Source: Nocardia vinacea
GTDB taxonomy: Bacteria; Actinomycetota; Actinomycetes; Mycobacteriales; Mycobacteriaceae
Direction: 5' to 3'
Length of the DNA: 64,000 nucleotides
Assembly: GCF_035920345.1 (NCBI RefSeq)
Contig: NZ_CP109149.1
Location: 8,184,001-8,248,000 of the forward strand
Position 1 is the first letter of the stretch. Each line of letters begins with the position of its first letter. A program made the position numbers and the translations under genes. Of the stretch, positions 9,302 to 17,499 are shown piece after piece. The notes under the pieces were generated by a model. The model did not search any database, had not been told where the DNA came from, and saw only the letters and a list, made by a program, of their open reading frames with translations.

Positions 9302-9603
9302 TCGTGTCGTCGAGCGGCGGCTCCATGCTGATGGTGTTCGGCCGTGAGACGGGCTGCCGTGAGCGGTGCCGCATCGACCGAACACGGGACGCTGTCGAAG
9401 GCGTTCGGATCGAGGTGCCGTCCAGCGAGTCCGGTCCGGTTGGCGGACAGCGCATCCGAGGCGCCGCATTCGGCCGCTCCGATGGCGCGGCACGGTTGGT
9501 GATTTTGGATGACGACAGATGCGGTGGCAGTTGTGGTACCGATGAAGTGCGGACGGCCTGCGGGCAGTCCGCGCGTCAGGGTGGGTCGACCCACCGAGGA
9601 TGA
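9298..9603 (+). CDS. Possible small coupled ORF between kinase and regulator
   Basis: An ATG overlaps the kinase stop (ATGA at 9298-9301), and the frame stays open for 101 codons to just before the regulator's ribosome site. No domain or hydrophobic segment is visible. Third-position GC is only moderately high, lower than in neighbouring genes, and Arg/Cys/Gly content is unusual. The 312 bases between 9302 and 9613 otherwise hold only the palindrome at 9580. It may be a spurious frame in a long leader. Confidence 0.25.
   Translation: MIVSSSGGSMLMVFGRETGCRERCRIDRTRDAVEGVRIEVPSSESGPVGGQRIRGAAFGRSDGAARLVILDDDRCGGSCGTDEVRTACGQSARQGGSTHRG
9580..9595. promoter_or_regulatory. Perfect 16-bp palindrome before the response-regulator gene
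   Basis: GGTGGGTC and GACCCACC form a perfect palindrome 18 bases upstream of the regulator's GTG and just before its GAGGAGAAG ribosome site. It suggests an operator or a separate promoter for the regulator, since the kinase ends 279 bases earlier. Function is inferred. Confidence 0.4.
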
Positions 9604-9613
9604 GGAGAAGTAG

Positions 9614-10255
9614 GTGGCCGTGCGGGTCTTTCTCGTCGATGATCACGCCGTATTCCGCTCGGGTGTGCGGGCCGAATTGAGTCGGGAGACCGATATGGAG
9701 GTCGTCGGAGAGGCCGGGGGCGTGGCCGAGGCGGTCGCCGGAATCAATGCCGCGCGTCCGGATGTCGTACTGCTCGATGTGCATATGCCCGACGGTGGCG
9801 GGGTCGCGGTGCTGGCCGGCATCGATGACGGTCCGGTATGCCTGGCATTGAGCGTTTCCGATGCCGCCGAGGATGTGATCGCGGTGATCCGTGCGGGTGC
9901 ACGCGGCTATGTGACCAAGACGATTTCGGGATCCGAACTGGCCGATGGCATTCGGCGGGTCGCCGGTGGTGATGCGGTGTTCAGTCCGCGGCTGGCCGGT
10001 TTCGTCCTCGACTCGTTCACCGGCAAATCACCGGTGCCGGAGCCGCCGCTGGATCCCGAACTGGATTCGCTCACTCCGCGCGAACTGGAAGTGCTGCGGC
10101 TGCTCGCTCGCGGCTATACCTATCGGGAAATCGCGGAGAAGCTCTATATCTCGGTGAAAACCGTCGAGACACACGCCTCCAACGTGCTCCGCAAGACTCA
10201 GCAGTCCAACCGCAACGCACTCACCCGCTGGGCGCACCGCCGCCGCATCGACTGA
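9614..10255 (+). CDS. NarL/LuxR-family response regulator
   Basis: The protein has 213 residues from a GTG after GAGGAGAAG. The receiver domain has Asp9-Asp10, phospho-acceptor Asp55 (VVLLDVHMP), a Ser in place of the usual Thr switch residue (LALSVSD) and Lys102 (YVTKT). Residues 149-190 form a LuxR-type helix-turn-helix (LTPRELEVLRLLARGYTYRE). It is the expected partner of the PspC-kinase at 7904. Regulators of this type usually control PspC/Lia genes and envelope functions; targets here are unknown. Confidence 0.93.
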   Translation: MAVRVFLVDDHAVFRSGVRAELSRETDMEVVGEAGGVAEAVAGINAARPDVVLLDVHMPDGGGVAVLAGIDDGPVCLALSVSDAAEDVIAVIRAGARGYVTKTISGSELADGIRRVAGGDAVFSPRLAGFVLDSFTGKSPVPEPPLDPELDSLTPRELEVLRLLARGYTYREIAEKLYISVKTVETHASNVLRKTQQSNRNALTRWAHRRRID

Positions 10256-10320
10256 GCCGCAAGCATTCCGGCCGCCGCGTACTTTTCCCTAGCCGCCCAC
10301 GGTTTCGCCGCGCCGATCCG

Positions 10321-10405
10321 TGTGCTGCGCTGGTTGGTGTGCCGCGCTGGTTGGTGTGCCGCACCGGTTCGTGCGCCGCACCGGTTCGTGCGCCGCGCCG
10401 GTTCG
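10321..10405. repeat. 17-bp tandem repeat, five copies
   Basis: Five head-to-tail 17-bp units lie between the convergent regulator and kinase genes; the consensus is TGYGCCGCRCYGGTTSG, with one to three changes between neighbours. The unit length is not a multiple of three, so the repeat is unlikely to be coding. It could vary in copy number between strains. Confidence 0.85.
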
Positions 10406-10458
10406 TGAATCGCGCGGCCGCTGAGAAGCTGTGGCGCAGCAGGTTCCGGTCGCAGCGA

Positions 10459-11586
10459 TCACATCATGGCGATGATGATGGCGATGATGAGGATCAGGCC
10501 GATCAGCAGGCCGATGGCGATGGCGAGCGGGGCATTGCTCGGTTCCTTCGACTTCGCCTTCGGGCGTTGGGGTGCGGCGGCCGCTGGACCCGACGTGTTG
10601 CTGCGGTGCGGGCGCGGCAGCGGAGTCGAGTGTGGGCTGCGCAGGCCCGATGCCGAATTGCGGGCCGCCCATGCCGGAATGGTGCCGTCCTCGGTGCGCA
10701 CCGGGGCGCCGAGGATATACGGACCGGTGCCGGGACCGAATGCGGCGGTGAGGATTTCGTCCCGCGCCTCGGCCATGGTCGGCCTGCGCTGGGGGGCCGG
10801 TTCCATCATGTGCAGCAGCGCGTTGGTGAGCATGCCGCTGCGGCTGGGCGGGATGATCTGGGCCATGGCCGCGCGATAGACCACGGCATCGGTGTCATCG
10901 TCCATACCGAACGGCGGTTGCCCCTCGATCGCGGTGTAGAGCGTGGCGCCGAGGGAGAACACATCGCTGGCCGTGGTCGGCTGCGCGCCGCGCGCCACCT
11001 CCGGGGGGAGATAGGCGGGGGTGCCGGTGATCATGCCGTCCGGCTCGTCGGAATTATCGGTCGCACCACGCGAGATACCGAAGTCGCTGAGCTTGGCCAT
11101 GCCGACGACGGGTCCGCGGTCGGCGACGAGAATATTGCCCGGTTTGATATCGCGGTGCACGATGCCCGCGGCGTGCGCGGCCGCCAACGCGTCGGCGACC
11201 TGCGCCCCGATCTGCGCCACCTCGATCGGCGGCAGAGCGTTCACCAGCGCCAATGCCTTTGCGACACTGCGTGATGGCAGATGTTCCATCACCAGCCACG
11301 GCTCGCCGGCCTCCAGCACCACGTCGTAGACGGCGATGGCGTGCTCATGCGAGAGCTTGGCCGCGACCCGGCCCTCGTGCATGATCTGGTTGCGGATCTC
11401 ATTGGCCTCCGCCTCCGGGAGTCCGGCGGTGGAGAGCACCTGTTTGATCGCGACATCCCGGTTGAGCAGGCGATCGTGTGCGAGCCAGACCGCGCCCATA
11501 CCGCCGCCGCCCAGTTTCGACTGCAGACGGTAGCGGCCGGCAACCAGATAATCGGGGCCGACATTGGGACGAGCGCGTTCGGTCAC
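10459..11586 (-). CDS. Tail-anchored serine/threonine protein kinase
   Basis: The GTG at 11586 gives 375 residues and fits the kinase N-terminus; the longer upstream frame runs through the preceding gene. The Hanks-type domain has a glycine loop LGGGGMGAV (25-33), ATP lysine Lys48, catalytic loop HRDIKPGN (Asp146), DFG at 168-170 and a GTPAYLPPE P+1 loop. A basic, proline-rich juxtamembrane linker ends in one hydrophobic helix that forms the extreme C-terminus (ending IIIAMM). There is therefore no outer sensor domain such as PASTA. It probably phosphorylates cytoplasmic or membrane proteins; substrates are unknown. Confidence 0.92.
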   Translation of the reverse strand: MTERARPNVGPDYLVAGRYRLQSKLGGGGMGAVWLAHDRLLNRDVAIKQVLSTAGLPEAEANEIRNQIMHEGRVAAKLSHEHAIAVYDVVLEAGEPWLVMEHLPSRSVAKALALVNALPPIEVAQIGAQVADALAAAHAAGIVHRDIKPGNILVADRGPVVGMAKLSDFGISRGATDNSDEPDGMITGTPAYLPPEVARGAQPTTASDVFSLGATLYTAIEGQPPFGMDDDTDAVVYRAAMAQIIPPSRSGMLTNALLHMMEPAPQRRPTMAEARDEILTAAFGPGTGPYILGAPVRTEDGTIPAWAARNSASGLRSPHSTPLPRPHRSNTSGPAAAAPQRPKAKSKEPSNAPLAIAIGLLIGLILIIAIIIAMM

Positions 11587-11639
11587 GGTGCGAGGGTAGC
11601 GGAAAACGAGGCCAGCTGGCCTGATTCGCGCCGTGCCGG

Positions 11640-12491
11640 TTATTGCGTCAGCAGGCGATCCGGATGCATTCCGTCCACCATTCCGATAAAGGGCGGGTGA
11701 ATGCTGTACCCGAGCATGCGCCGGATTTCGGGCGAGACCGCGCGCACCGTATCGCGACTGGTCGAGAGAGTGAAGGCCTCCTGGGTGCGCAACCACGGCT
11801 CGCAGTACTGCGCGGTGACGGCCAGTCGCGAGCTCGCCGAGCGGTTCGCGCCGCCGCCGTGCCAGAGGGTTCCGAGGAAGAAGACGCACGATCCGGCGGG
11901 CATGACACCGGGCACGCGGACGTCGTCCTCTTGCGGTGTCCGACCGTCCGGCCAGCGGTGACTGCCCGGGATCAGCATCGTCGCGCCGTTCTCGGCGGTG
12001 AATTCATCGATCGCCCAGATGGTGGCCGCCGACAACGCCTTTCGTGGTCGCGGCACCGGATAGAAGCCGTCGTCAGGATGCAGGAGTTGGGCATTTTCGC
12101 CGGGGGCGATATTTATGGTCTGCAACTGCGACAGCAGATATCCGGGTAGCAGAAGTCGATCCAATAAGGCGAGCATACGGGGATGGTCGACCAGCCGATC
12201 GACCATGCGCGTCTTACCGAGCACGCTGTAGAGCCGCTGAGTCCGGTGGCCCTCGAACGTATTTCGCCCATTCGGACCGAGCAGGGGCAGGAGCTCTTCG
12301 CGAAGTGCCGCGCACTGCGCCGAGTCGAGCAGGCCCTCGAGAATTACGTAGCCGTCGCGATCGAGGGCGGCGAGATCGGCATCCACCTGCGCGGCGGGGA
12401 CATCGCGTACTTCGTGGACCGTGCGATGGGTTCGGGACAGGTCGCCTGCGAGGTCCTGGAGTCGTTCGACCTCTGGTTGTGCATTACTCAT
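11640..12491 (-). CDS. Phytanoyl-CoA dioxygenase (PhyH)-family protein
   Basis: The protein has 283 residues from the ATG at 12491, after a GGAAGGAAG ribosome site. It resembles Fe(II)/2-oxoglutarate oxygenases of the PhyH family. The iron ligands are probably His138 and Asp140 (LLHPDDGF) plus His211 (GTLWHGGGANRS), with a following Arg for 2-oxoglutarate. Its start overlaps the stop of the upstream TetR gene (ATGA), so the two form an operon. The regulator may respond to its substrate, probably a lipid or small hydroxylated metabolite; the exact substrate is unknown. Confidence 0.88.
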   Translation of the reverse strand: MSNAQPEVERLQDLAGDLSRTHRTVHEVRDVPAAQVDADLAALDRDGYVILEGLLDSAQCAALREELLPLLGPNGRNTFEGHRTQRLYSVLGKTRMVDRLVDHPRMLALLDRLLLPGYLLSQLQTINIAPGENAQLLHPDDGFYPVPRPRKALSAATIWAIDEFTAENGATMLIPGSHRWPDGRTPQEDDVRVPGVMPAGSCVFFLGTLWHGGGANRSASSRLAVTAQYCEPWLRTQEAFTLSTSRDTVRAVSPEIRRMLGYSIHPPFIGMVDGMHPDRLLTQ

Positions 12492-13087
12492 TGTTCTTCC
12501 TTCCCTGAGCCTGTTGCTCCGGCCACGAATTCCCACACTTGATCGGCGACGACGGCACGGTCCGGGCGCGGGCTGCGGGTGAGCGCCACCGCAACGGCCA
12601 TGTGCACGCCGCCGAGGACGGCCGCGACGAGCAGTTCCGGATCGCGGTCCGCGGGCACCATGCCCTGGCGCTGGCCCTGCGCCATATTTCGGATGCCGAC
12701 CTCGATCGCCTGCTGCAGCCGTTGCCGTTCCACGCCCGCCGCCTCGGCGTCACCGAATCGTCCGAGCGCGACGGGGGCGAGCGGATCGTCGTAGAGGAAC
12801 TTCACCCAGGCCACCACGCGCGCGTGTTCGCGTTCGCGCCAATCCTTTCCGGCGAATTCCGCATAGGTGACGGTTTCGCCGAGTCGGTCGTAGAAATCGG
12901 TGATGACGGCGGTGAGCAGTCCGCTGCGCGAGCCGAAATATCGGTAGGGCAGTCCAACGCTGACTCCCGCGCGGCGGGCGACGGCGGCCACCTCGAGTTC
13001 GCCGGTTTCGCTCAGCTCCGCATGCGCCGCCTCCAGCAGTCGCCTGCGTGCCGTCGCGCCGCGGCCGGACCATTCTTGGTCGCTCAT
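12488..13087 (-). CDS. TetR-family regulator
   Basis: The protein has 199 residues. An N-terminal helix-turn-helix (VAAVARRAGVSVGLPYRYF) at about 33-52 is followed by an all-helical ligand-binding domain. It overlaps the PhyH gene and is probably autoregulatory through the palindrome at 13182. Its ATG directly follows an interspersed repeat whose last bases (GGCGGAGTC) supply the only ribosome-site-like sequence, with unusually short spacing. Confidence 0.9.
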   Translation of the reverse strand: MSDQEWSGRGATARRRLLEAAHAELSETGELEVAAVARRAGVSVGLPYRYFGSRSGLLTAVITDFYDRLGETVTYAEFAGKDWREREHARVVAWVKFLYDDPLAPVALGRFGDAEAAGVERQRLQQAIEVGIRNMAQGQRQGMVPADRDPELLVAAVLGGVHMAVAVALTRSPRPDRAVVADQVWEFVAGATGSGKEEQ

Positions 13088-13168
13088 GACTCCGCCTCGC
13101 TGGCGCTCGGCTCCGTCATGACCGACATGTCGGCTGTATTGATGTTCGCTCGCTGCGCTCGCTCATGA
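13088..13168 (-). repeat. Interspersed repeat ending at the TetR start codon
   Basis: About 80 bases read on the minus strand from GTCATGAGCGAGCG to GCGAGGCGGAGTC, with the TetR ATG as the next codon. The same sequence, at about 80% or better over most of its length, lies at 36308-36376 and again ends exactly at a start codon (GTG of metX). A short GAGCGAGCGCA stretch is duplicated inside this copy. Confidence 0.8.
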
Positions 13169-13181
13169 CTCCGATTGTAAG

Positions 13182-13196
13182 TTGAGTTCAACTCAA
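13182..13196. promoter_or_regulatory. Probable TetR operator
   Basis: TTGAGTT-C-AACTCAA is a perfect 7-1-7 inverted repeat, 95 bases upstream of the TetR/PhyH operon. Size and position fit autoregulation by the TetR protein at 12488. The remainder of the 301-base gap 13088-13388 holds the interspersed repeat and the SOS box of imuA'. Confidence 0.6.
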
Positions 13197-13278
13197 AAAC
13201 AACGGCAGCATTGCGAAGTGATCGCGGTCGATGTGCGTACTTGACGGAAGTCGGGGGTGGGTTTCTACTGAGCGAGTA

Positions 13279-13294
13279 TCGAACGTATATTCGA
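13279..13294 (+). promoter_or_regulatory. SOS box (LexA site) upstream of imuA'
   Basis: TCGAACGTATATTCGA differs at one position from the actinobacterial SOS consensus TCGAAC-N4-GTTCGA. It lies 95 bases before the imuA' start at 13389, as expected for the DNA-damage-induced mutasome. Confidence 0.8.
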
Positions 13295-13388
13295 TAGTGA
13301 TCGATAGCTGGATCGGTGCTGAACCCTTGATCATGAGGGTTCGGGCCGCGCTTCGCCTCGGGTCCATCGTTGGAAGTAGGTGGTTGTG

Positions 13389-14168
13389 ATGGGTTCGGAT
13401 GAGGATTCAGGGGCGGGGAGACGGCGGGACGGGATGCCGCCGAGGGATAAACCGACACTGGATGAGCTGCGCCGACGGATGGCGGCGATACCCGGGCGCG
13501 GGGAAGCAGCGGCCGAGCGGATTCCGCACGCCGCCGAATTGCGCAGAGAAGCGCTCGCGGTGCCGCCCGCCCTTGCGGAGCTATTGCCTGATGGCGGCCT
13601 GGTCAAGGGTTCGGTGGTGGCCTATTCGGGTGCGAGTTCGCTGCTGGCCGGGCTGCTCGCCGCGGTGACCGAGGGCGGTGGGCATGCCGCGGTGGTCGGG
13701 GTGCCGCGGCTCGGGCTGCTCGCCGCGGTCGAGATGGGTGCGCAATTGCAGCGCCTCGCCGTTGTCGCTGATCCCGGGCCGGACCCGGTGGAGGTGGCCG
13801 CGGTGTTGCTCGACGGCCTCGATCTGGTGGTGCTCGGCCTCGCCGGCGCCGCCGTCGCCCCGTCCCGCACCCGCGTCATCGCCGCCCGCGCGCGCAGTAA
13901 GGGGGCCACCCTGGTGGTCACCGACGGCCGCTGGCCCAATCCGTCTCTGCGCGTGGATACCCGCATCGCCGGGTACGGCGGCCTCGGTGCGGGCCGCGGC
14001 CGTCTCCGCTCGCTCCGCTTGGAGGTCGCGGTCCGTGGCAAGGCGGGTCCACCCTGTCACGGCCGAATCGAACTGCGCCCCAGTGCGAGTCGAGTGGAAT
14101 GGGTGGCACTGGAAACGGTCGCCGCGGCCGATGAAGCGACCGTCGAGGCCCACGGTGCGGCGTCATGA
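13389..14168 (+). CDS. imuA': ImuA'-type mutasome protein
   Basis: The ATG at 13389 gives 259 residues (a GTG at 13380 is in frame). The protein has the RecA-like fold of ImuA' but a degenerate Walker A (AYSGASSLLAG), as in mycobacterial homologues. It also has the family features LPPALAELLPDGGLVKGSV-like and VVGVPRLGLLAAVEMGA. With ImuB and DnaE2 it forms the SOS-induced translesion mutasome; ImuA' bridges these partners. An SOS box lies upstream. imuB follows only after a 454-base gap rather than overlapping. Confidence 0.85.
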   Translation: MGSDEDSGAGRRRDGMPPRDKPTLDELRRRMAAIPGRGEAAAERIPHAAELRREALAVPPALAELLPDGGLVKGSVVAYSGASSLLAGLLAAVTEGGGHAAVVGVPRLGLLAAVEMGAQLQRLAVVADPGPDPVEVAAVLLDGLDLVVLGLAGAAVAPSRTRVIAARARSKGATLVVTDGRWPNPSLRVDTRIAGYGGLGAGRGRLRSLRLEVAVRGKAGPPCHGRIELRPSASRVEWVALETVAAADEATVEAHGAAS

Positions 14169-14622
14169 GTCGGCCCGTCGCGCCATGAGCTCAGCTGCGC
14201 GAAGCGGCCTTTCCGTCGATTCGGGGTTTCAACGCGGAAGTGAGGTGACGTTCCGTGCGTGCGGTGCGCTGGCGTGATCCGGGCGTAGTGGCGCTCGCTG
14301 CCGTAAGCAACGGTGGGCAGGGGGCAACGGCTGACTGTCGCATTCGTCCCGGGTATGGACTGTGCACCGTCATGATTCGCCTTGGCAATGCGAGGGTGGC
14401 AGGGCTGTGGGCGCATCAGTGCACAGGTGGGCACACCGGGATTGGCCGTGCCTCACTCGATGCGCGGGACCGCGCAGCGTCGCCGCTGCGTCGCGCGAAA
14501 ACCCGTGCTGCCGACCAAGGCACGTCGCTGGTTGGCAGCGAGGTTCGTGCGGCACCGGGCACCCTTTCTTGTGACCGGGCACCACGTACATGGGGTGCCC
14601 GGTCGCTACCCGGGGTGCCGGG
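14169..14622 (+). other. Gene-free stretch between imuA' and imuB
   Basis: In the mycobacterial arrangement known to me imuA' and imuB are adjacent. Here 454 bases separate them. I see no convincing gene; the longest frame (14255-14629) has no recognisable domain. I see no SOS box either. The only clear structure is the hairpin at 14573-14604. It may be a leader or the scar of an insertion. Confidence 0.5.
14573..14604 (+). promoter_or_regulatory. Strong hairpin just before the imuB start
   Basis: GACCGGGCACC and GGTGCCCGGTC are perfect 11-bp arms around a 10-base loop, ending 18 bases before imuB. A further CCGGGCACC copy lies just 5' and could pair with the right arm instead. No T-tract follows, so it may attenuate or process read-through from imuA' rather than terminate it. 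Confidence 0.5.
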
Positions 14623-16221
14623 GTGGTGATCCGGCCGAGTCGGGTGGGTGGGGCGCGGGTGCTGGCGCTGTGGTGTCCGGACTGGTCGGCGGTGACGGCG
14701 GCGGCGGTGGCGCGGGTGCCTGCGACGCGGCCGGTGGCGGTGCTGTTCGCCAATAAGGTGGTGGAGTGTTCGGCCATTGCCAGGGCCGAGGGGGTGCGGA
14801 GTGGGCTGACCAAGCGGGAGGCGCAGGCGCGGTGTCCGAATGTGTATGTCGCGCAGGTGGATCCGGATCGGGATGCGCGATTGTTCGAGCCTGTGGTGGC
14901 GGCCATCGATGCGACGGTGCCTGGAGTGGAGGTGCTGCGTCCTGGGCTGTTGGTGCTCGGTGCGCGGGGTGCGGCACGGTTTTTCGGATCCGAGGAGGCA
15001 GCGGCCGAACGGCTCGTCGACGCGGCCGCCGCGGTGGGGGTGGAGGCGCAGATCGGCATTGCCGACGAATTGTCCACGGCGGTGATCGCCGCGCGTTTCG
15101 CCGCGATCGTGCCGCCCGGCGACGGTGCGCGATTCCTGGCGCCGCTGCCGGTGCGCGAACTCGCGCTCGAACCGAGCCTGTCTGCACCGGAACGCATCGA
15201 GCTGGTGGATCTGCTGCATCGCTTGGGGTTGCGGCGGATCGGTGATTTCGCCGCACTGACCCCGATCGAGGTCACCTCGCGCTTCGGCGCCGATGCCGTG
15301 CTGGCGCATCGCTGTGCCAGGGCCGTGCCGGAGCGTCCGCCGTCTGCGCGCCGTCCGCCGAAGGATCTGACGGTGCAGTATCGCTGCGAGCCGCCGATCG
15401 ATCGGGTCGATGCCGCCGCTTTCGCGGGGCGAATGCTCGCCACCCAGTTGCACGAGGCGCTGTCCAGTGCCTCGATGGCCTGCACCCGGTTATCGGTGCT
15501 CGCGGAAACCGAGGCGGGCGAACAACTTTCGCGCATCTGGCGGTGCGCCGAACCACTGACCCCGGAGGGTACCGCGGATCGGGTGCGCTGGCAGCTGGAC
15601 GGCTGGCTCACCCGCCGCGACCGGCCGACCGCACCGATCACACTGCTGCGCCTGGAACCCGTCGAAGTCGTTGCGGCGAGCGCACTTCAGCTCGGTCTGT
15701 GGGGTGGCGTCGGGGAGGAGGACGAGCGAGCCCGCCGCGCCCTGATCCGGGTGCAGGGCCTGCTCGGCGGCGAGGCGGTCCGGGTCGGCGTGCTCAGCGG
15801 TGGCCGCGGACCCGCCGAACGCATCACCATGGTCGCGCTCGGTGACGAGCCGATTCCGGCCGCCGACCCGGCCCTGCCGTGGCCCGGCCGCCTGCCCCGT
15901 CCCGCACCCGCGGTGATCCTGGTGAACCGTCCGGTGGTGCGTCTGGAGGCCGCCGACGGAACGCCTGTGCAGGTGACAGACCGCGGCCTCTTCACCGCCG
16001 ACCCGGCTCTGCTGCGTTGGGGCAGCAAGCAGTGGCCCCTTGCGGGCTGGGCCGGTCCGTGGCCGGTGGACGAACACTGGTGGACTCCGGAATCCGCCAC
16101 CCTCTGCGCGGGAATCGCCGCCCGCATCCAGGTGCAACTTGCCGGTGAACCGGCCGATGTCCGTGTGCTGCTGCTCATCTACAACGATCAGACCTGGCGC
16201 GCCGAGGGGCTCTACGACTGA
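14623..16221 (+). CDS. imuB: ImuB, inactive Y-family polymerase of the SOS mutasome
   Basis: The start is GTG 14623 or 14626 (about 532 residues), chosen because homologues begin just before ARVLALWCPDW. The Y-family fold is recognisable, but the catalytic acidic residues are absent: motif I reads LALWCPDWSAV and the usual SxDE site reads LGARGAARF. That matches ImuB, a non-catalytic adaptor. A beta-clamp-binding motif QLGLWG lies at about 356-361. ImuB recruits DnaE2 and ImuA' to the clamp for damage-induced mutagenesis. Its stop abuts the convergent methyltransferase stop. Confidence 0.9.
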   Translation: MVIRPSRVGGARVLALWCPDWSAVTAAAVARVPATRPVAVLFANKVVECSAIARAEGVRSGLTKREAQARCPNVYVAQVDPDRDARLFEPVVAAIDATVPGVEVLRPGLLVLGARGAARFFGSEEAAAERLVDAAAAVGVEAQIGIADELSTAVIAARFAAIVPPGDGARFLAPLPVRELALEPSLSAPERIELVDLLHRLGLRRIGDFAALTPIEVTSRFGADAVLAHRCARAVPERPPSARRPPKDLTVQYRCEPPIDRVDAAAFAGRMLATQLHEALSSASMACTRLSVLAETEAGEQLSRIWRCAEPLTPEGTADRVRWQLDGWLTRRDRPTAPITLLRLEPVEVVAASALQLGLWGGVGEEDERARRALIRVQGLLGGEAVRVGVLSGGRGPAERITMVALGDEPIPAADPALPWPGRLPRPAPAVILVNRPVVRLEAADGTPVQVTDRGLFTADPALLRWGSKQWPLAGWAGPWPVDEHWWTPESATLCAGIAARIQVQLAGEPADVRVLLLIYNDQTWRAEGLYD

Positions 16222-16920
16222 CTACGTGCGCGACCACACCAGCGCCAGCGTGAACGGATGTCCGCGCAGCTCCGTCCATTTCGGCTTGGCCGCGATCCAT
16301 GCGTCATCCACCAGCGCCTCGGCCATCTCGGTGAGCACCCAGCCCGCCGCCGATGCTGCCGACACCTGCTCGCTGATCAAGTGCAGATGCGTGCTGATCG
16401 CGACCGGCTCACCGGACGCTGGTGTGTAGTGCGTCGGCATGCCGGTCACCATCATGAACTGCGGGTGGTAGCTGACCGTGACACAGGTGCCGCCGGGTGC
16501 GGCCAGCCGCCAGGCTTCGGCGTAGAAGGGCGTCAGCTCGTCCAGGTGCTCGTCGATCAGCGAGGAGATCACCAAATCGTATGCACCACTTGCTAATCCG
16601 GTGTCACGCACATCGGCCTGAGTGAGTGTGGTGTGCACCGCGCGCTCGCGTGCCCGCGCCAGCATTCCCGCACTCACGTCGACGCCATCGATATGGCGAA
16701 TTCCCCGCTCTCGCAACCAAGCTCCGGTCCGCCCGGTCCCGCAGCCGAGATCCGCGGCGCGTCGCACCCCACCCCAGTCCGGTCGCCGTAGCCGATTCAG
16801 CAGCGCGAGATCCATCTCGTCCATGACGGTCTGCTCATACGTCGGTGCCCATCCGTCGTACCCGGCGGCGACATCAACGGTGCGATAGTTGCGGCGATCG
16901 AAGTCGGCGAAAGAGGGCAT
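16222..16920 (-). CDS. SAM-dependent methyltransferase (class I)
   Basis: The ATG at 16920 gives 232 residues; an in-frame start at 16971 exists. The glycine-rich SAM site is AADLGCGTGRTGAWL, followed by the acidic loop IDGVDVSAGML, then QADVRDTG and the motif YDLVISSLIDEHL. It resembles small-molecule class I methyltransferases. Nothing nearby suggests a substrate. The gene is convergent with imuB, with no spacer. Confidence 0.85.
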   Translation of the reverse strand: MPSFADFDRRNYRTVDVAAGYDGWAPTYEQTVMDEMDLALLNRLRRPDWGGVRRAADLGCGTGRTGAWLRERGIRHIDGVDVSAGMLARARERAVHTTLTQADVRDTGLASGAYDLVISSLIDEHLDELTPFYAEAWRLAAPGGTCVTVSYHPQFMMVTGMPTHYTPASGEPVAISTHLHLISEQVSAASAAGWVLTEMAEALVDDAWIAAKPKWTELRGHPFTLALVWSRT

Positions 16921-17499
16921 GGGCGCAGTATTGCCGCGATCCACCGGCCTTCGCCAGACAATTTCGGACACCGCACCTCCGTGAGATGGCCTCGAATGCC
17001 GCGCCGCCGAATTCCGAGCAATGGGATGCCTGGACCATACGACCCTGGTGACCCCAACGGAGCGAGTCTTACGAGTGACCCGTTCGCGGCCCGTCTCGCG
17101 TCCGAGTCGTCGAAGTGCATATGCCAGACGTGCGGGCCTCGACCATCCCGCGCGTGCGCATCGGCGCCGAGCGATCCGCCATCAATGACTCCAATGAAGC
17201 GAGTCTTACGAGCGACCCCGTTCGCGGCCCATCTCGCGTCCCAGTGGCCGAAGCGCATCCGCCCGCAGGCGCGGAACTCCACAGCCCGGCATGCGTGCAT
17301 CAGGTGCCGAACGATCCGCCATCGCCGGCCACAACGGAGCGAGTCTTACGAGTGACCCGTTCGCGGCCCGTCTCGCGTCCGAGTCGTCGAAGCGCATGCG
17401 ACGAAGTCGCGAGTCTCGACGGCTCGGACGCGAGACACCCGGGGGCCGCGAACACGCCGCGCCGAAGGCGCGGCCAAAGATACAGTAACCTCGGAAATC
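16921..17499. other. Gene-free region carrying interspersed repeats
   Basis: These 579 bases lie between the divergent methyltransferase and alpha/beta hydrolase genes. Frames on both strands are shadows of repeats and lack family features. The content is three copies of a ~66-bp repeat (17055-17397) with related flanks, plus a possible -10 (TACAGT at 17479) before the hydrolase. Confidence 0.6.
17055..17397 (+). repeat. Three copies of a ~66-bp repeat
   Basis: Copies lie at 17055-17120, 17192-17258 and 17332-17397. All share GCGAGTCTTACGAG, then a GACCC-GTTCGCGGCCC core and CTCGCGTCC, and all run in the same direction. Copies 1 and 3 are nearly identical; copy 2 has several changes. Copies 2 and 3 also share a preceding segment with CGATCCGCCATC, so the full unit may be about 90 bp. 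Confidence 0.85.

Noticed and set aside
7628..9784. 718-codon frame on the minus strand
   Set aside because: It runs antisense through the histidine kinase, which has clear domains; the His/Arg-rich product is typical of a shadow frame.
13084..13458. 124-codon minus-strand frame before imuA'
   Set aside because: It crosses the interspersed repeat, the operator and the SOS box and shows no family feature.
14370..15641. Long minus-strand frames opposite imuB
   Set aside because: They are Ser/Arg-rich antisense frames to a recognisable ImuB protein.
17055..17397. Possible CRISPR array
   Set aside because: Only three ~66-bp copies with unequal spacing and one diverged copy; no cas genes nearby.
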